This document shows, piece by piece, positions 52,864 through 61,368 of a DNA stretch of 64,000 nucleotides (its first letter is position 1; every line of letters starts with the position of its first letter). Position numbers and translations under genes: made by a program. This DNA is from JAGOEX01 sp964630905 (lineage in GTDB: Bacteria; UBP6; UBA1177), in contig CAZVWR010000002.1 in assembly GCA_964630905.1 (NCBI GenBank), positions 1-64,000 of the forward strand. Direction: 5' to 3'. The notes below the pieces were generated by a model that saw only the letters and a program-made list of their open reading frames with translations, had not been told where the DNA came from and did no database searches.

Positions 52864-52902
52864 CCAACAAATTAAATCCTTTGGATTTGCAAAATTTGTT
52901 GG
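52864..52902. repeat. Long imperfect hairpin upstream of the HD gene promoter
   Basis: Outer stem CCAACAAATT (52864-52873) with AATTTGTTGG (52893-52902), inner stem AAATCC/GGATTT with a TTT loop and a one-sided bulge. It ends 26 bp before the -35 box. There is no T-run on either side, so an operator is more likely than a terminator. Confidence 0.75.
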
Positions 52903-53152
52903 AGACGATCAGAAATATATAAATTCACCATAGAAAACCTTTTCCAGGCAGAGAAACAAGTTATGTTACACTCAGAAATGGTGTCTTTTAAAAGCTAATG
53001 AAATTAGGCAGTTATGAATTCATGTAACTAAATGTATGTTGTGTTACAGTGGGGAGGGGGGTTTTTAGACATTCCAGTTTGTGGCATAGATAGCCAAAAG
53101 AGTTTAAAATGATTTATAAAATGGATAAATTAAAAAAGAGCCGGTTGTGTCC
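52903..53152. other. Gene-free stretch
   Basis: 250 bp (about 310 with the hairpin) between the kelch lipoprotein stop and the HD gene control region. It is AT-rich with a GGGGAGGGGGG tract near 53051. I see no open frame with a ribosome site, no tRNA and no clear terminator. Confidence 0.6.
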
Positions 53153-55486
53153 TCAATTACAATCTTCGTGGAACGGACACACCAGCATTCTGCCGACATA
53201 AGGTTTCCTATGATCAGTGCCGTCAAAAAATGCCGTTATCACCAGATATTCATAATCATCTTTTTTTACAAGAACATGTTGATCAATCCGAGGAAATATG
53301 GTTCTTGTCGAGAACTGGCGCAGTTCAATTTTTTCCCAAATATTTTTAGTGGTGTCTTTTAAAAATATATCTTGAGCATTTCCCATGATATATCTGTTGT
53401 CATCCACTACGACATGGAACAACACACTATCTCCTTGTTTAAGCAATTGATCCGGCAAATCATCAACCTTCTCCCATGTGGAAAGCAGCTCATTATAACA
53501 GAAAATGTCATCGGCATCGGCATCGGCTAAACATTGGCCTTTTGCCCAACCTGCACCGGCATAGCAAATCATATCTGAAAAGAAAAACATAGCCCCTCCT
53601 GCACGAGGTGGATTTGGAAGAGAATCCATTGTGTTCCATGTCTGACTGGCGGACTCTATATATGCACAATTTCCATATTGAGTACAGTTATTGCTGAAGC
53701 CACCGCATGCAATCAGTTTTGATTTGTCGGCATTAGTTATTGATGAAACTCCATGAGCATTCCATGTTAAAGAATCTGCATTGTTCCAGGATGTTCCATC
53801 GAAATACCTTACAGCTTTTGATCCAGTAAAGCCGGTGTAGCCGCCGATTGACCAAAGCTTATTGTCAAATTGGAAAAGAGAATGCCCGTAAGTGCCTGTA
53901 GTCATTGCTGGTCCATCACTCCAGATCATTGTATTTAAATCTAATATCTTATGATCCTGCAATGCCTGCGAGTAATTACCACCTGTGCAATGGATCTTTC
54001 CTGTCACAGTATAGAATGCACAAGAAGGCAACGACCAGTCGACAGCATTAGTGGTTAGCGTTCCCGGATATAAAACATCTGTATCGTGTAATTCAAGCCA
54101 GACAGAAAAAGGAAGAGGATCTCCATTCCATGGTGCGGAATCTAAAAACACTAAAGAATCTTTATTCAATGTCGTCGAAATCCCCGACAAATCCCATTTT
54201 ATACAAGAATCGTTCAATTCACAGGTTTGAAGATTTATTGGCAAGCTGTTTTCGAGATTAATTTCATAAGCACTTTTTCTATCACATGATACTAATATTT
54301 TATCTTCAGCAAGAAAAAGTGGTGATGAAGAAAACGGGGTATCATCAACTGAACAATCCAAAATAAGGTTTTTTGTGTCGCTACTGGTATCACAATAATA
54401 CAGTTGCGTTATACCTGAATATCCCGCAAGCTTATTATAATGAAATGCAAACCTGTTCCCTGAATCCGAAACTGCTCCGAATGCTTTTGAGTGACCATCG
54501 GTTGAAGCACAAGGAAGAGCTGTCTGGGTTCCCCATGAAGATACAGTATCCCCGCTTAAACTTAATTCACCTATATAATTATCAGGAACCCAGTTGGCTG
54601 GCCAGAAACTTGCAAAGATACTTTCCCTCTGAGAAACAGCGCTGAAATTTTCGCTAGCCGTACAGCCCATAGCTTTGGTACTAAGAACTGTCCCACCTTC
54701 CACGCTCAAACTCCACAACGAAAGGGCACGATTTGAAGTATTTCCGCAAGCACCGCCCGATGTTGTATAATAACCTAATACTAAACGGTCTTCCGAAAGG
54801 AAGTCACAACGACTTAATTCGGTTGATACAGGGGTTAGCTGACTAATATTAAGCTCATTCAGTTTTTCTACAACTCCTTTTGTGCTCCATATTTCCATTC
54901 TTTCCGGCACAAGATCTTTTCTTAAAAGTGCCATTTTGTCCCCTAATGGACTCAAACAAGCAACATAGGAAAACCTTGCAGGAACACTGAAAGATAATAA
55001 TTTTGAAATCTCTGCTCCTCGCTTGGTCAACATATATATGCTTCTTATATCATCCTTGTCATGTGCAAACAAAACTATCCTGTCAGATCCATCAGAAATT
55101 GTGTCGCTATCGTCTGTTTCAGTTACATCATCGTCCAATTCGATATCGTCTGTGTCTACACCGATAATATCATCATCACCCGAATCTCCACTGTCTCCTG
55201 AATTTCCTGAATCACCAGTATTTCCAGTATCTTCATCACCTGCCGTATTGCCAGTATCTCCGGTGTTTCCTGAATTTCCTGAATCGCCAGTATTTCCTGT
55301 ATTTCCTGAATCATCATCATTTTTTGCTTCATCGGGTTTGACACATTTCCCGTCATCACAGACAAGTCCTTTTCTGCATGTACCGTTGCCGAAACATGCC
55401 GCACCTTCTTTACCCACCTCTATATCTTTAAAATTCTCACACCCGGCAAAAACAAAAATAATCATTAAAAAATATAGATATTTCAT
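53153..55486 (-). CDS. Lipoprotein with tripeptide-repeat linker and kelch-like propeller
   Basis: 777 residues from the ATG at 55486 (GGAGG 5 nt upstream). Lipobox VFAGC. A small Cys-rich module (AACFGNGTCRKGLVCDDGKC) is followed by about 20 (D/N)(T/S)G tripeptides and an acidic stretch. Then come a TolB-like region (ARFSYVACLSPLGDKMALL) and kelch-type units (HSLFQFDNKLWSIGGYTG; LIACGGFSN; MICYAGAGW). It is probably a surface protein with a propeller held on a flexible stalk. The start overlaps the stop of the upstream gene (TGATG), so the two are translationally coupled. Ligand unknown. Confidence 0.8.
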   Translation of the reverse strand: MKYLYFLMIIFVFAGCENFKDIEVGKEGAACFGNGTCRKGLVCDDGKCVKPDEAKNDDDSGNTGNTGDSGNSGNTGDTGNTAGDEDTGNTGDSGNSGDSGDSGDDDIIGVDTDDIELDDDVTETDDSDTISDGSDRIVLFAHDKDDIRSIYMLTKRGAEISKLLSFSVPARFSYVACLSPLGDKMALLRKDLVPERMEIWSTKGVVEKLNELNISQLTPVSTELSRCDFLSEDRLVLGYYTTSGGACGNTSNRALSLWSLSVEGGTVLSTKAMGCTASENFSAVSQRESIFASFWPANWVPDNYIGELSLSGDTVSSWGTQTALPCASTDGHSKAFGAVSDSGNRFAFHYNKLAGYSGITQLYYCDTSSDTKNLILDCSVDDTPFSSSPLFLAEDKILVSCDRKSAYEINLENSLPINLQTCELNDSCIKWDLSGISTTLNKDSLVFLDSAPWNGDPLPFSVWLELHDTDVLYPGTLTTNAVDWSLPSCAFYTVTGKIHCTGGNYSQALQDHKILDLNTMIWSDGPAMTTGTYGHSLFQFDNKLWSIGGYTGFTGSKAVRYFDGTSWNNADSLTWNAHGVSSITNADKSKLIACGGFSNNCTQYGNCAYIESASQTWNTMDSLPNPPRAGGAMFFFSDMICYAGAGWAKGQCLADADADDIFCYNELLSTWEKVDDLPDQLLKQGDSVLFHVVVDDNRYIMGNAQDIFLKDTTKNIWEKIELRQFSTRTIFPRIDQHVLVKKDDYEYLVITAFFDGTDHRKPYVGRMLVCPFHEDCN

Positions 55487-56349
55487 CACCACCTCCCCTG
55501 TAAACCGGTCACAAATCCATCTCCGGAAGGAATAACATAAAAAGAGACATGCTCATTCTTCCTTTCCGGCGCTACTGCATCAAGAATAAGAAGTGTTATC
55601 CCCCCCGCAATGAAAACAGAGCCGGCGACATAACCGCCTATCGTAAGACCTCTAAACATTTTAAACTTATCTTCGTCATCGCTTTTTCCCGTTTTTATAA
55701 ACGCATCCCTTGATGAATTCATCATCACATTGGATATGGCTCCCCCGGCAAGAACAAGAGCTCCCGCAACTGTAAATGTCCAGCCAGTCGCTTTTTTCCA
55801 TGAAACCGGTGCCTTTTCATTCTTTTCAGCTTTTTTTTCGGATTGCGGCTTAACTTCTTTCACTTCAACGGTCTTTGTTTCAGCCGGCTTCGGCTGACCG
55901 AAAAGTTCAATTACAAGAGGTGTCAACGATTCTATAAGTGTATTCATATCACCTTTGAATTTTTTTGTAACTCTTGATTTTACCTCGACTTTTTTAACAT
56001 CAACGAGCTGGATCGTTATGACCCAGTAGTCTCCCATCTTCGAGAGTATTCCCGAAATTGAAAACGGGGCTCCGAGCGTTGCACCCACTTCCGCAATGCA
56101 TGAGTTGTCGTCTATGCCGCAGGATGCTCTTATTGTTTCTCCATCAATGACACTTCTAACTTCTGATTCACTGATCACAACCATTTTGGAAACCTGCTCG
56201 ATCTCACTCGTAAGGATAGAAGTTACAGTGATAGATTCCTTTTCAGTTACGCCCGTCTGCGGCTTCAGATTCCAGACAACGATCTTGTCTGCGAACAGAT
56301 TTCCGGTGAACAGTGTGAGCATTGCAAAAACGATTAAAACTCGTGTCAT
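55486..56349 (-). CDS. Exported CsgG/LpoB-like domain protein with C-terminal membrane helices
   Basis: 287 residues from the ATG at 56349 (GGAG upstream). Signal peptide TRVLIVFAMLTLFTGNLFA. Residues about 22-150 resemble a TolB/CsgG-type alpha/beta domain (VVWNLKPQTGVTEKESITVT; GATLGAPFSISGILSKMGDY). A Glu-Lys-rich linker (about 155-185) and two hydrophobic segments follow (WTFTVAGALVLAGGAISNVM; GGYVAGSVFIAGGITLLIL). The layout recurs in exported PEGA- or TolB-like proteins of predatory and gliding bacteria; the function is unknown. It is coupled to the kelch lipoprotein gene. Confidence 0.7.
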   Translation of the reverse strand: MTRVLIVFAMLTLFTGNLFADKIVVWNLKPQTGVTEKESITVTSILTSEIEQVSKMVVISESEVRSVIDGETIRASCGIDDNSCIAEVGATLGAPFSISGILSKMGDYWVITIQLVDVKKVEVKSRVTKKFKGDMNTLIESLTPLVIELFGQPKPAETKTVEVKEVKPQSEKKAEKNEKAPVSWKKATGWTFTVAGALVLAGGAISNVMMNSSRDAFIKTGKSDDEDKFKMFRGLTIGGYVAGSVFIAGGITLLILDAVAPERKNEHVSFYVIPSGDGFVTGLQGRW

Positions 56350-56401
56350 TTTTATCTCCGCTTCAACCATTAAAAAAACTTTTAAACACTTAATCCTGAA
56401 A

Positions 56402-56429
56402 ATTATAATCGCGCTAGGGTTTAAGTCAA
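56402..56429 (-). promoter_or_regulatory. Sigma-70 type promoter with adjacent direct repeat
   Basis: Minus strand TTGACT (56429-56424), a 16-bp spacer and TATAAT (56407-56402), about 53 nt before the ATG at 56349. Just upstream TGACTTTCC occurs twice with 11-bp period (56457-56449 and 56446-56438), a possible activator site. Confidence 0.7.
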
Positions 56430-56554
56430 AAAACAGGGGAAAGTCACCGGAAAGTCAACAAGAAATAAACCGTTACCCGACCACCTCCCCCAAAATCCCC
56501 CTGATTTTCTGTTATAAGTGTTTGTGAATACAGACATTATTTCAGGAGGAAACT

Positions 56555-56886
56555 ATGAAAGAGATCGCGAGTACTATTGCAGAGAGGGGTGCGGGTTACT
56601 GTTCAAATCCGGATCTGCTGGTTTTGTAACGCTCACGGTGAACGGCAACAACTGCCTGATTTCAAAGCGGGTCATCTTTATCGGGACTCTCAACAAGTCA
56701 ATCGTCCATCCGAGAGAGGTGTTCGCTGCGGCCATTTCAGATCATGCGGCGGGGATCGTCCTGGTGCACAACCATCCAAGCGGCAACCCCGAACCGAGCA
56801 ATGAGGACATCATCATGCCCATGAGAATTGAAAACATCAGAAGCCGGAAAGCTGCCACAGAGCAGAAAGCGACAAAAGCCGCGTGA
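56555..56886 (+). pseudogene. radC: radC-like gene remnant (JAB/MPN domain)
   Basis: A good start (AGGAGGAAACT then ATG at 56555) opens MKEIASTIAERGAGYCSNPDLLVL and stops at 56629, matching the start of short RadC-like proteins. After a shift of frame the conserved RadC core appears: KRVIFIGTLNKSIVHPREVF, AAAISDHAAGIVLVHNHPSG, NPEPSNEDI, with the JAMM metal site HNHPSG...D. The rest of the C-terminus is replaced by an unrelated basic tail. Full RadC-like proteins keep both parts in one frame with a longer helical N-terminus, so this gene is internally deleted and frameshifted. Its base composition is more G+C-rich than its neighbours. Confidence 0.8.
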
Positions 56887-56904
56887 AAAGGTTGGGGATG
56901 AGAA

Positions 56905-56933
56905 AGAAAAACCTCCCGCCGGAAGGCGGGAGG
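56905..56933 (-). terminator. Rho-independent terminator of the protease operon
   Basis: Stem CCTCCCGCC (56912-56920) and GGCGGGAGG (56925-56933), 4-nt loop, followed on the minus strand by TTTTTC. It lies 22 bp after the protease stop. The stem is the strongest in the window. Confidence 0.9.
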
Positions 56934-56954
56934 GGGTGGAAAAACAATAAAAAC

Positions 56955-58154
56955 CTAAATTATCAACAAGGCACATCCGCCCTGATTATCTGACGCATCA
57001 TAATAATACGGATTCTTCTTACAATTGTTGCCACATTCACCATAAGAATACACACTCCCCTCGTCACACTCTTCAGGATACTGAACAATCCCGTCTCCAC
57101 ACCTTCCGATTCTTGTGCTTCGACAATCGTTTGAACATTCATCGTCATCAATATTATTTCCGTCGTCACACATTTCATTACTGTTCACTATTCCATTGCC
57201 GCAAACCATTTCTGCACATTGTAATGAGTTATAGGATTTGCAGTTTTCAGAACAACCTGCCATATCACCTTTTTCATAATTTCCCAATGTGGAGCAGTCA
57301 ACCTTATCGTTTCTTTCGCAAACCTCTCCATCGTCAATATCTCCATCACCACATATAGTTTCAAGGTCGTGTCCTGCAAGCTCTATCATTTTTTCATTTA
57401 TCCAGTTTCTGTACGCAACAACTCTTATTAAAAAAGAATTACCCACTGCTGAACAGCCTCCCCGACCAAAAGAAGTTATCCCCGACACAACCATTTTATT
57501 GTTCTGAGTTGTAAATAAAGGACCCCCGGAATCTCCTTGACAAGTTCCCGAAGGGTTTCCAATTTCTAAAAGCTGCTCACCCGTGTCAATGTCAAGAATT
57601 GTAGTGTTTCCCCATCTCTGGGTTAAAGCGTCATCTTTGTCGTCTCCGGTTATACCATAGCCGACCACTATTCCTTTTTCTCCTTTATTTTCTGCAGGAT
57701 TGTCCCTTACTTTATACATTAAAAGATCCGTGATGTTTTTATTCAGTAGCAGCATCGCTATATCAGTTCCCGGCAATTCTCCATCCCAGCTTTCATGTGT
57801 GACAGCTTTTGTGACTGAAGCCTTATTTGAATAATATGAAAGATTTAAGCCATCATGAATGCTTAATATTCCAGGGTTACTAACTCCGTTAAATTCAACA
57901 TTCCCGTTCTCATCTTTTGAAAACACACAATGCCCCGCCGTTAAAACAACATTGGGGGCGATGAGTGTTCCTGTACATATTGAAGCTGTTCCATCTCCCA
58001 AATCTGCTATAACTCCCACAACACCACTAAATCTACTATCCCAGTCACTCCAAGTAGTTTCAGTTCCGTTTACAATTTTCGGCTCAATTTCGCCAAAAAG
58101 TTGAAAACCGGTAGTAAGTATAAAAACAAGCAATATAACGACATATGTTCTCAT
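56955..58154 (-). CDS. Secreted trypsin-like serine protease with Cys-rich repeats
   Basis: 399 residues from the ATG at 58154 (AGAGGTG upstream). Signal peptide, then the S1 start IVNGTETTWSDW. Catalytic triad: LTAGHC (His about 77), TDIAMLLLN (Asp about 131) and GTCQGDSGGPL (Ser about 214). After about residue 265 come three CGDG/CGNG...CDDGN-type Cys-rich repeats (CGNGIVNSNEMCDDGN; CGDGIVQYPEECDEG) of the kind found in myxobacterial surface proteins. The protein ends in GGCALLII, which could be part of a C-terminal sorting signal. It lies 19 bp after the C2-like lipoprotein gene. Confidence 0.92.
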   Translation of the reverse strand: MRTYVVILLVFILTTGFQLFGEIEPKIVNGTETTWSDWDSRFSGVVGVIADLGDGTASICTGTLIAPNVVLTAGHCVFSKDENGNVEFNGVSNPGILSIHDGLNLSYYSNKASVTKAVTHESWDGELPGTDIAMLLLNKNITDLLMYKVRDNPAENKGEKGIVVGYGITGDDKDDALTQRWGNTTILDIDTGEQLLEIGNPSGTCQGDSGGPLFTTQNNKMVVSGITSFGRGGCSAVGNSFLIRVVAYRNWINEKMIELAGHDLETICGDGDIDDGEVCERNDKVDCSTLGNYEKGDMAGCSENCKSYNSLQCAEMVCGNGIVNSNEMCDDGNNIDDDECSNDCRSTRIGRCGDGIVQYPEECDEGSVYSYGECGNNCKKNPYYYDASDNQGGCALLII

Positions 58155-58173
58155 ATTTTTCACCTCTTAATAA

Positions 58174-59064
58174 TCATAATCCCTTAAAAGTAACACGGAA
58201 ACTCTCAACACCATCCGAAAGAATATCATAATCTTCTTCAGTAACCTCACCAATTTTAAGAAATGTTCCAAGAATTGACGAAGAAATATATGGTGTTGAT
58301 ACAATATCATCGGCGTCATCGTCATCATCATATATCATAAAAAAAAGACTTTCTCCTTTTAAAACAACTGTGGATTCATATGAGAAAGACCATGAAGCAT
58401 AAAAAGAATCTTCGATGGTTTCAGTTCTAAAAATTTCCGTGTCATTTTTAAAAACTATCACAAATATATCAGGTGGTTCAAAAGGCCAAGGATCCCAATC
58501 TTCACCATTAGGCATTAAAGATGTCAGCGAAACATTATGTACCTGAATTCTCCAGCTGCGTCCGAAAATATTTCTGCACACACTGTTTTCACATCTCTGA
58601 TCTTCTTCACAGTCAGCATTTGAAATACATCCTCCAGTATCACCGGTATCACTGGTATCACCTGAATTCCCCGTATTCCCTGAATCTCCGGAATTTCCAC
58701 TATCTCCTGAGTTTCCGGAATCACCTGTGTTTCCAGTATTTCCTGAATTACCAGAATCCCCGGAGTTATTTTCATAACGGCTTTCATCAACTAGAACACA
58801 TCGTGGCTCTGTAAAGTCATTTATAAATTTACACTTCTTTTCTTCTGTTCCATCTTCATCTTCACATGAACCGAAAAAAACCCACTCACCATCTACGCAT
58901 ATTTCCGCATCTTTATCACTGTGAGTAGCACAGCGGAAAGTTCCGTCAGGTTCACAGTCAGGAGCATTATCTTTAGAATCAGATCCACCGCAGCTTGGCA
59001 AAGCCATTAATAAAAAAACTGTCAAAATTAAAAAAAACATTGGCAAAATTAAAAATTTTATCAT
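58174..59064 (-). CDS. Lipoprotein with tripeptide-repeat linker and C2-like domain
   Basis: 296 residues from the ATG at 59064 (GAGG upstream; a TTG 6 nt earlier is less likely). Lipobox MALPSC. A small Cys module (CEPDGTFRCATHSDKDAEIC) is followed by about 18 (D/N)(T/S)G tripeptides, a second Cys module (CISNADCEEDQRCENSVC) and a C-terminal domain that looks like a C2 beta-sandwich (WRIQVHNVSLTS; PDIFVIVFKNDTEIFRTETI; LFFMIYDDDDDADDIV). The acidic loop fits calcium binding. It is the first gene of a pair with the S1 protease, so it may anchor or guide that protease. Confidence 0.75.
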   Translation of the reverse strand: MIKFLILPMFFLILTVFLLMALPSCGGSDSKDNAPDCEPDGTFRCATHSDKDAEICVDGEWVFFGSCEDEDGTEEKKCKFINDFTEPRCVLVDESRYENNSGDSGNSGNTGNTGDSGNSGDSGNSGDSGNTGNSGDTSDTGDTGGCISNADCEEDQRCENSVCRNIFGRSWRIQVHNVSLTSLMPNGEDWDPWPFEPPDIFVIVFKNDTEIFRTETIEDSFYASWSFSYESTVVLKGESLFFMIYDDDDDADDIVSTPYISSSILGTFLKIGEVTEEDYDILSDGVESFRVTFKGL

Positions 59065-59318
59065 TTCCAAACCTCATCATAATTTAAACACAACGGAAGT
59101 ATTTTAATAAATTTAAAACAGAATAGAAGTTTTCCCCACCCATAAACAAAATTCCCCCTTCCCCTCATAAACCACAACCTTCGTTTCTATCTGCCTGGGT
59201 CGGAAAGATATGAAAGAAAACGGTGAATGATGCGGTAAATTTTCATTCCGCACAAGTATTATGCCTCTATGAAAAAGTATGTCAAAAAAGTGAAATTCAG
59301 AACCTCAATGGATTTTTA
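59065..59318. other. Gene-free stretch
   Basis: About 250 bp (336 bp gene to gene) between the divergent C2-like lipoprotein and hsdM. It contains no recognisable gene, tRNA or strong hairpin. Only the hsdM promoter at its right end is assigned. Confidence 0.6.
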
Positions 59319-59346
59319 TTAACATAGAGTAACTTTTATTTACAAT
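59319..59346 (+). promoter_or_regulatory. Sigma-70 type promoter of the type I restriction-modification operon
   Basis: TTAACA (59319-59324), a 16-bp spacer and TACAAT (59341-59346), about 55 nt before the hsdM ATG at 59401. Confidence 0.5.
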
Positions 59347-59400
59347 TATAGTGCAGATGGATATATTGTGGTGATTGAATTACCTCTATGGAGATTTCGT

Positions 59401-61368
59401 ATGGATCAGATCACACACAACACGATAGTAAATTTTATATGGAATATTGCTGATGATGTATTAAGAGATGTTTATGTTCGTGGTAAGTACCGGGATGTTA
59501 TTCTTCCAATGACAGTCATCCGGCGCCTTGATGCACTTCTTGAGCCGACAAAAGGTGCTGTAATTGAAATGAAAAAACATCTTGATACGGCTGGAATTGC
59601 GAATCAGGATGCGGCTTTGTGTCAAGTTGCCAAAGAAGCGTTTTTTAATAGATCTGCGTTTACTCTTAAAGACTTGAAAAACCGTTCAAAAATACAGCAG
59701 TTGAAGGCTGATTTTGAAGAATATCTTGATGGGTTTTCTCCGAATGTCCAGGAGATTCTTGATAAATTTAAATTCCGCAATCAGATTCCCACACTTGTAG
59801 AGGCAGGAATTCTTGGTTCACTGATTGAAAAATATATTAATCCTGCAATAAATCTCAGTCCGAAACCCGTGCTTGATTCCAACGGCAATGAAAAAATTCC
59901 CGGACTTGATAATCACAGTATGGGTATGATTTTTGAAGAGCTTATCCGCCGATTCAATGAGGAGAATAATGAAGAGGCCGGAGAACACTTTACACCTCGT
60001 GATGTAGTGAAGCTCATGGCAGACCTGATTTTTCTTCCAATAGCAGACAAAATTGAGTCAGGAACATACCTTGTTTATGACGGAGCATGTGGAACTGGTG
60101 GAATGCTGACTGTGGCTGAAGAAAGACTCCACAAACTGGCAAAAGATTCAGGGAAGGAGGTGTCAATACATCTTTACGGTCAGGAAATTCAACCTGAAAC
60201 TTATGCAATTGCCAAAGCTGATCTCCTGTTGAAAGGTGAAGGTGCTGAAGCTGAAAACATTATATATGGCTCCACTCTTTCCAGTGATGGTTTTATCTCA
60301 AACAAATTTGACTTTATGCTTTCAAATCCGCCATACGGAAAAAGCTGGAAAACCGATCTTGAAAGAATGGGTGGAAAAAATGATATTAAAGATCCGAGAT
60401 TTATTATTGAATTTGCAGATGATCCCGAATATAAAATGCTCACAAGATCAAGTGACGGCCAGTTAATGTTCCTGGTGAACAAGCTGATGAAAATGAAGGA
60501 AAAAAGCAAGCTTGGCAGTCGTATTGCCCAGGTTCATAACGGATCATCCCTTTTTACCGGTGATGCCGGACAGGGAGAGAGCAACATCCGCAGATGGATT
60601 ATAGAAAATGACTGGCTTGAAGCTATAGTTGCTCTGCCCGAGAATATTTTTTATAACACTGGAATTGCGACATATATCTGGGTGCTTACCAATAAAAAGT
60701 CTGAAAACAGAAAAGGAAAAGTGCAACTGATAGATGCGACAAAATGGTATCAGTCACTTCGTAAAAATATGGGTAAGAAAAACTGTGAGCTGAATGAAGA
60801 CCACATTAAAGAAATCTGCGAACTCATTATTGCTCCCAAGGAAACAGAGCAGTCAAAGATTTTTCCCAATGACGCATTCGGATATTATAAAGTTCATGTG
60901 CTTAGACCGCTTCGTGTAAAAAACATTGATCCTGAAAATGTTTATTCAACAAAAGAAATCAAAGACTTTAAAGATAAAAATATGATTGCTGAAGAAGGTT
61001 TTCCTGTTATAAAAAAAATTCACAAAAAAGGAACAGAACCAAATCCTTTGCATGGACTGTTTGAAGTCAAAATCAACGGGAAGAAACAGGTTGTGGAATA
61101 TCATTTTGACACAGAACTCAGTGACACCGAACAAGTTCCACTGCTTGAAAAAGGGGGAATCAGCGAATTTATAGAAAGAGAAGTACTTCCATACACACCT
61201 GATGCGTGGATAGACCCGGCAAAAACACAAATCGGCTATGAAATATCATTCACACGCCATTTTTATAAACCGGCACCAATGAGAACACTTGAAGAAATAA
61301 AAGCAGACATCTTCGCACTTGAAAAAGAGACAGATGGACTGCTTGAAGAAATTATCGGGGAAAAGTGA
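59401..61368 (+). CDS. hsdM: Type I restriction-modification methyltransferase subunit
   Basis: 655 residues from the ATG at 59401 (GGAG 7 nt upstream; the frame runs back to 59368 without a ribosome site). HsdM N-terminal helical domain (ILPMTVIRRLDALLEPT), SAM-binding motif I DGACGTGGML (about 227), N6-adenine catalytic motif NPPY (about 309) and MGMIFEELIRRFNEENNEEA before HFTPRDVVKLM. The long C-terminus (about 500-655) is typical of the larger HsdM type. With HsdS it methylates adenine in a split recognition site. The stop overlaps the hsdS start (TGATG). Confidence 0.95.
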   Translation: MDQITHNTIVNFIWNIADDVLRDVYVRGKYRDVILPMTVIRRLDALLEPTKGAVIEMKKHLDTAGIANQDAALCQVAKEAFFNRSAFTLKDLKNRSKIQQLKADFEEYLDGFSPNVQEILDKFKFRNQIPTLVEAGILGSLIEKYINPAINLSPKPVLDSNGNEKIPGLDNHSMGMIFEELIRRFNEENNEEAGEHFTPRDVVKLMADLIFLPIADKIESGTYLVYDGACGTGGMLTVAEERLHKLAKDSGKEVSIHLYGQEIQPETYAIAKADLLLKGEGAEAENIIYGSTLSSDGFISNKFDFMLSNPPYGKSWKTDLERMGGKNDIKDPRFIIEFADDPEYKMLTRSSDGQLMFLVNKLMKMKEKSKLGSRIAQVHNGSSLFTGDAGQGESNIRRWIIENDWLEAIVALPENIFYNTGIATYIWVLTNKKSENRKGKVQLIDATKWYQSLRKNMGKKNCELNEDHIKEICELIIAPKETEQSKIFPNDAFGYYKVHVLRPLRVKNIDPENVYSTKEIKDFKDKNMIAEEGFPVIKKIHKKGTEPNPLHGLFEVKINGKKQVVEYHFDTELSDTEQVPLLEKGGISEFIEREVLPYTPDAWIDPAKTQIGYEISFTRHFYKPAPMRTLEEIKADIFALEKETDGLLEEIIGEK

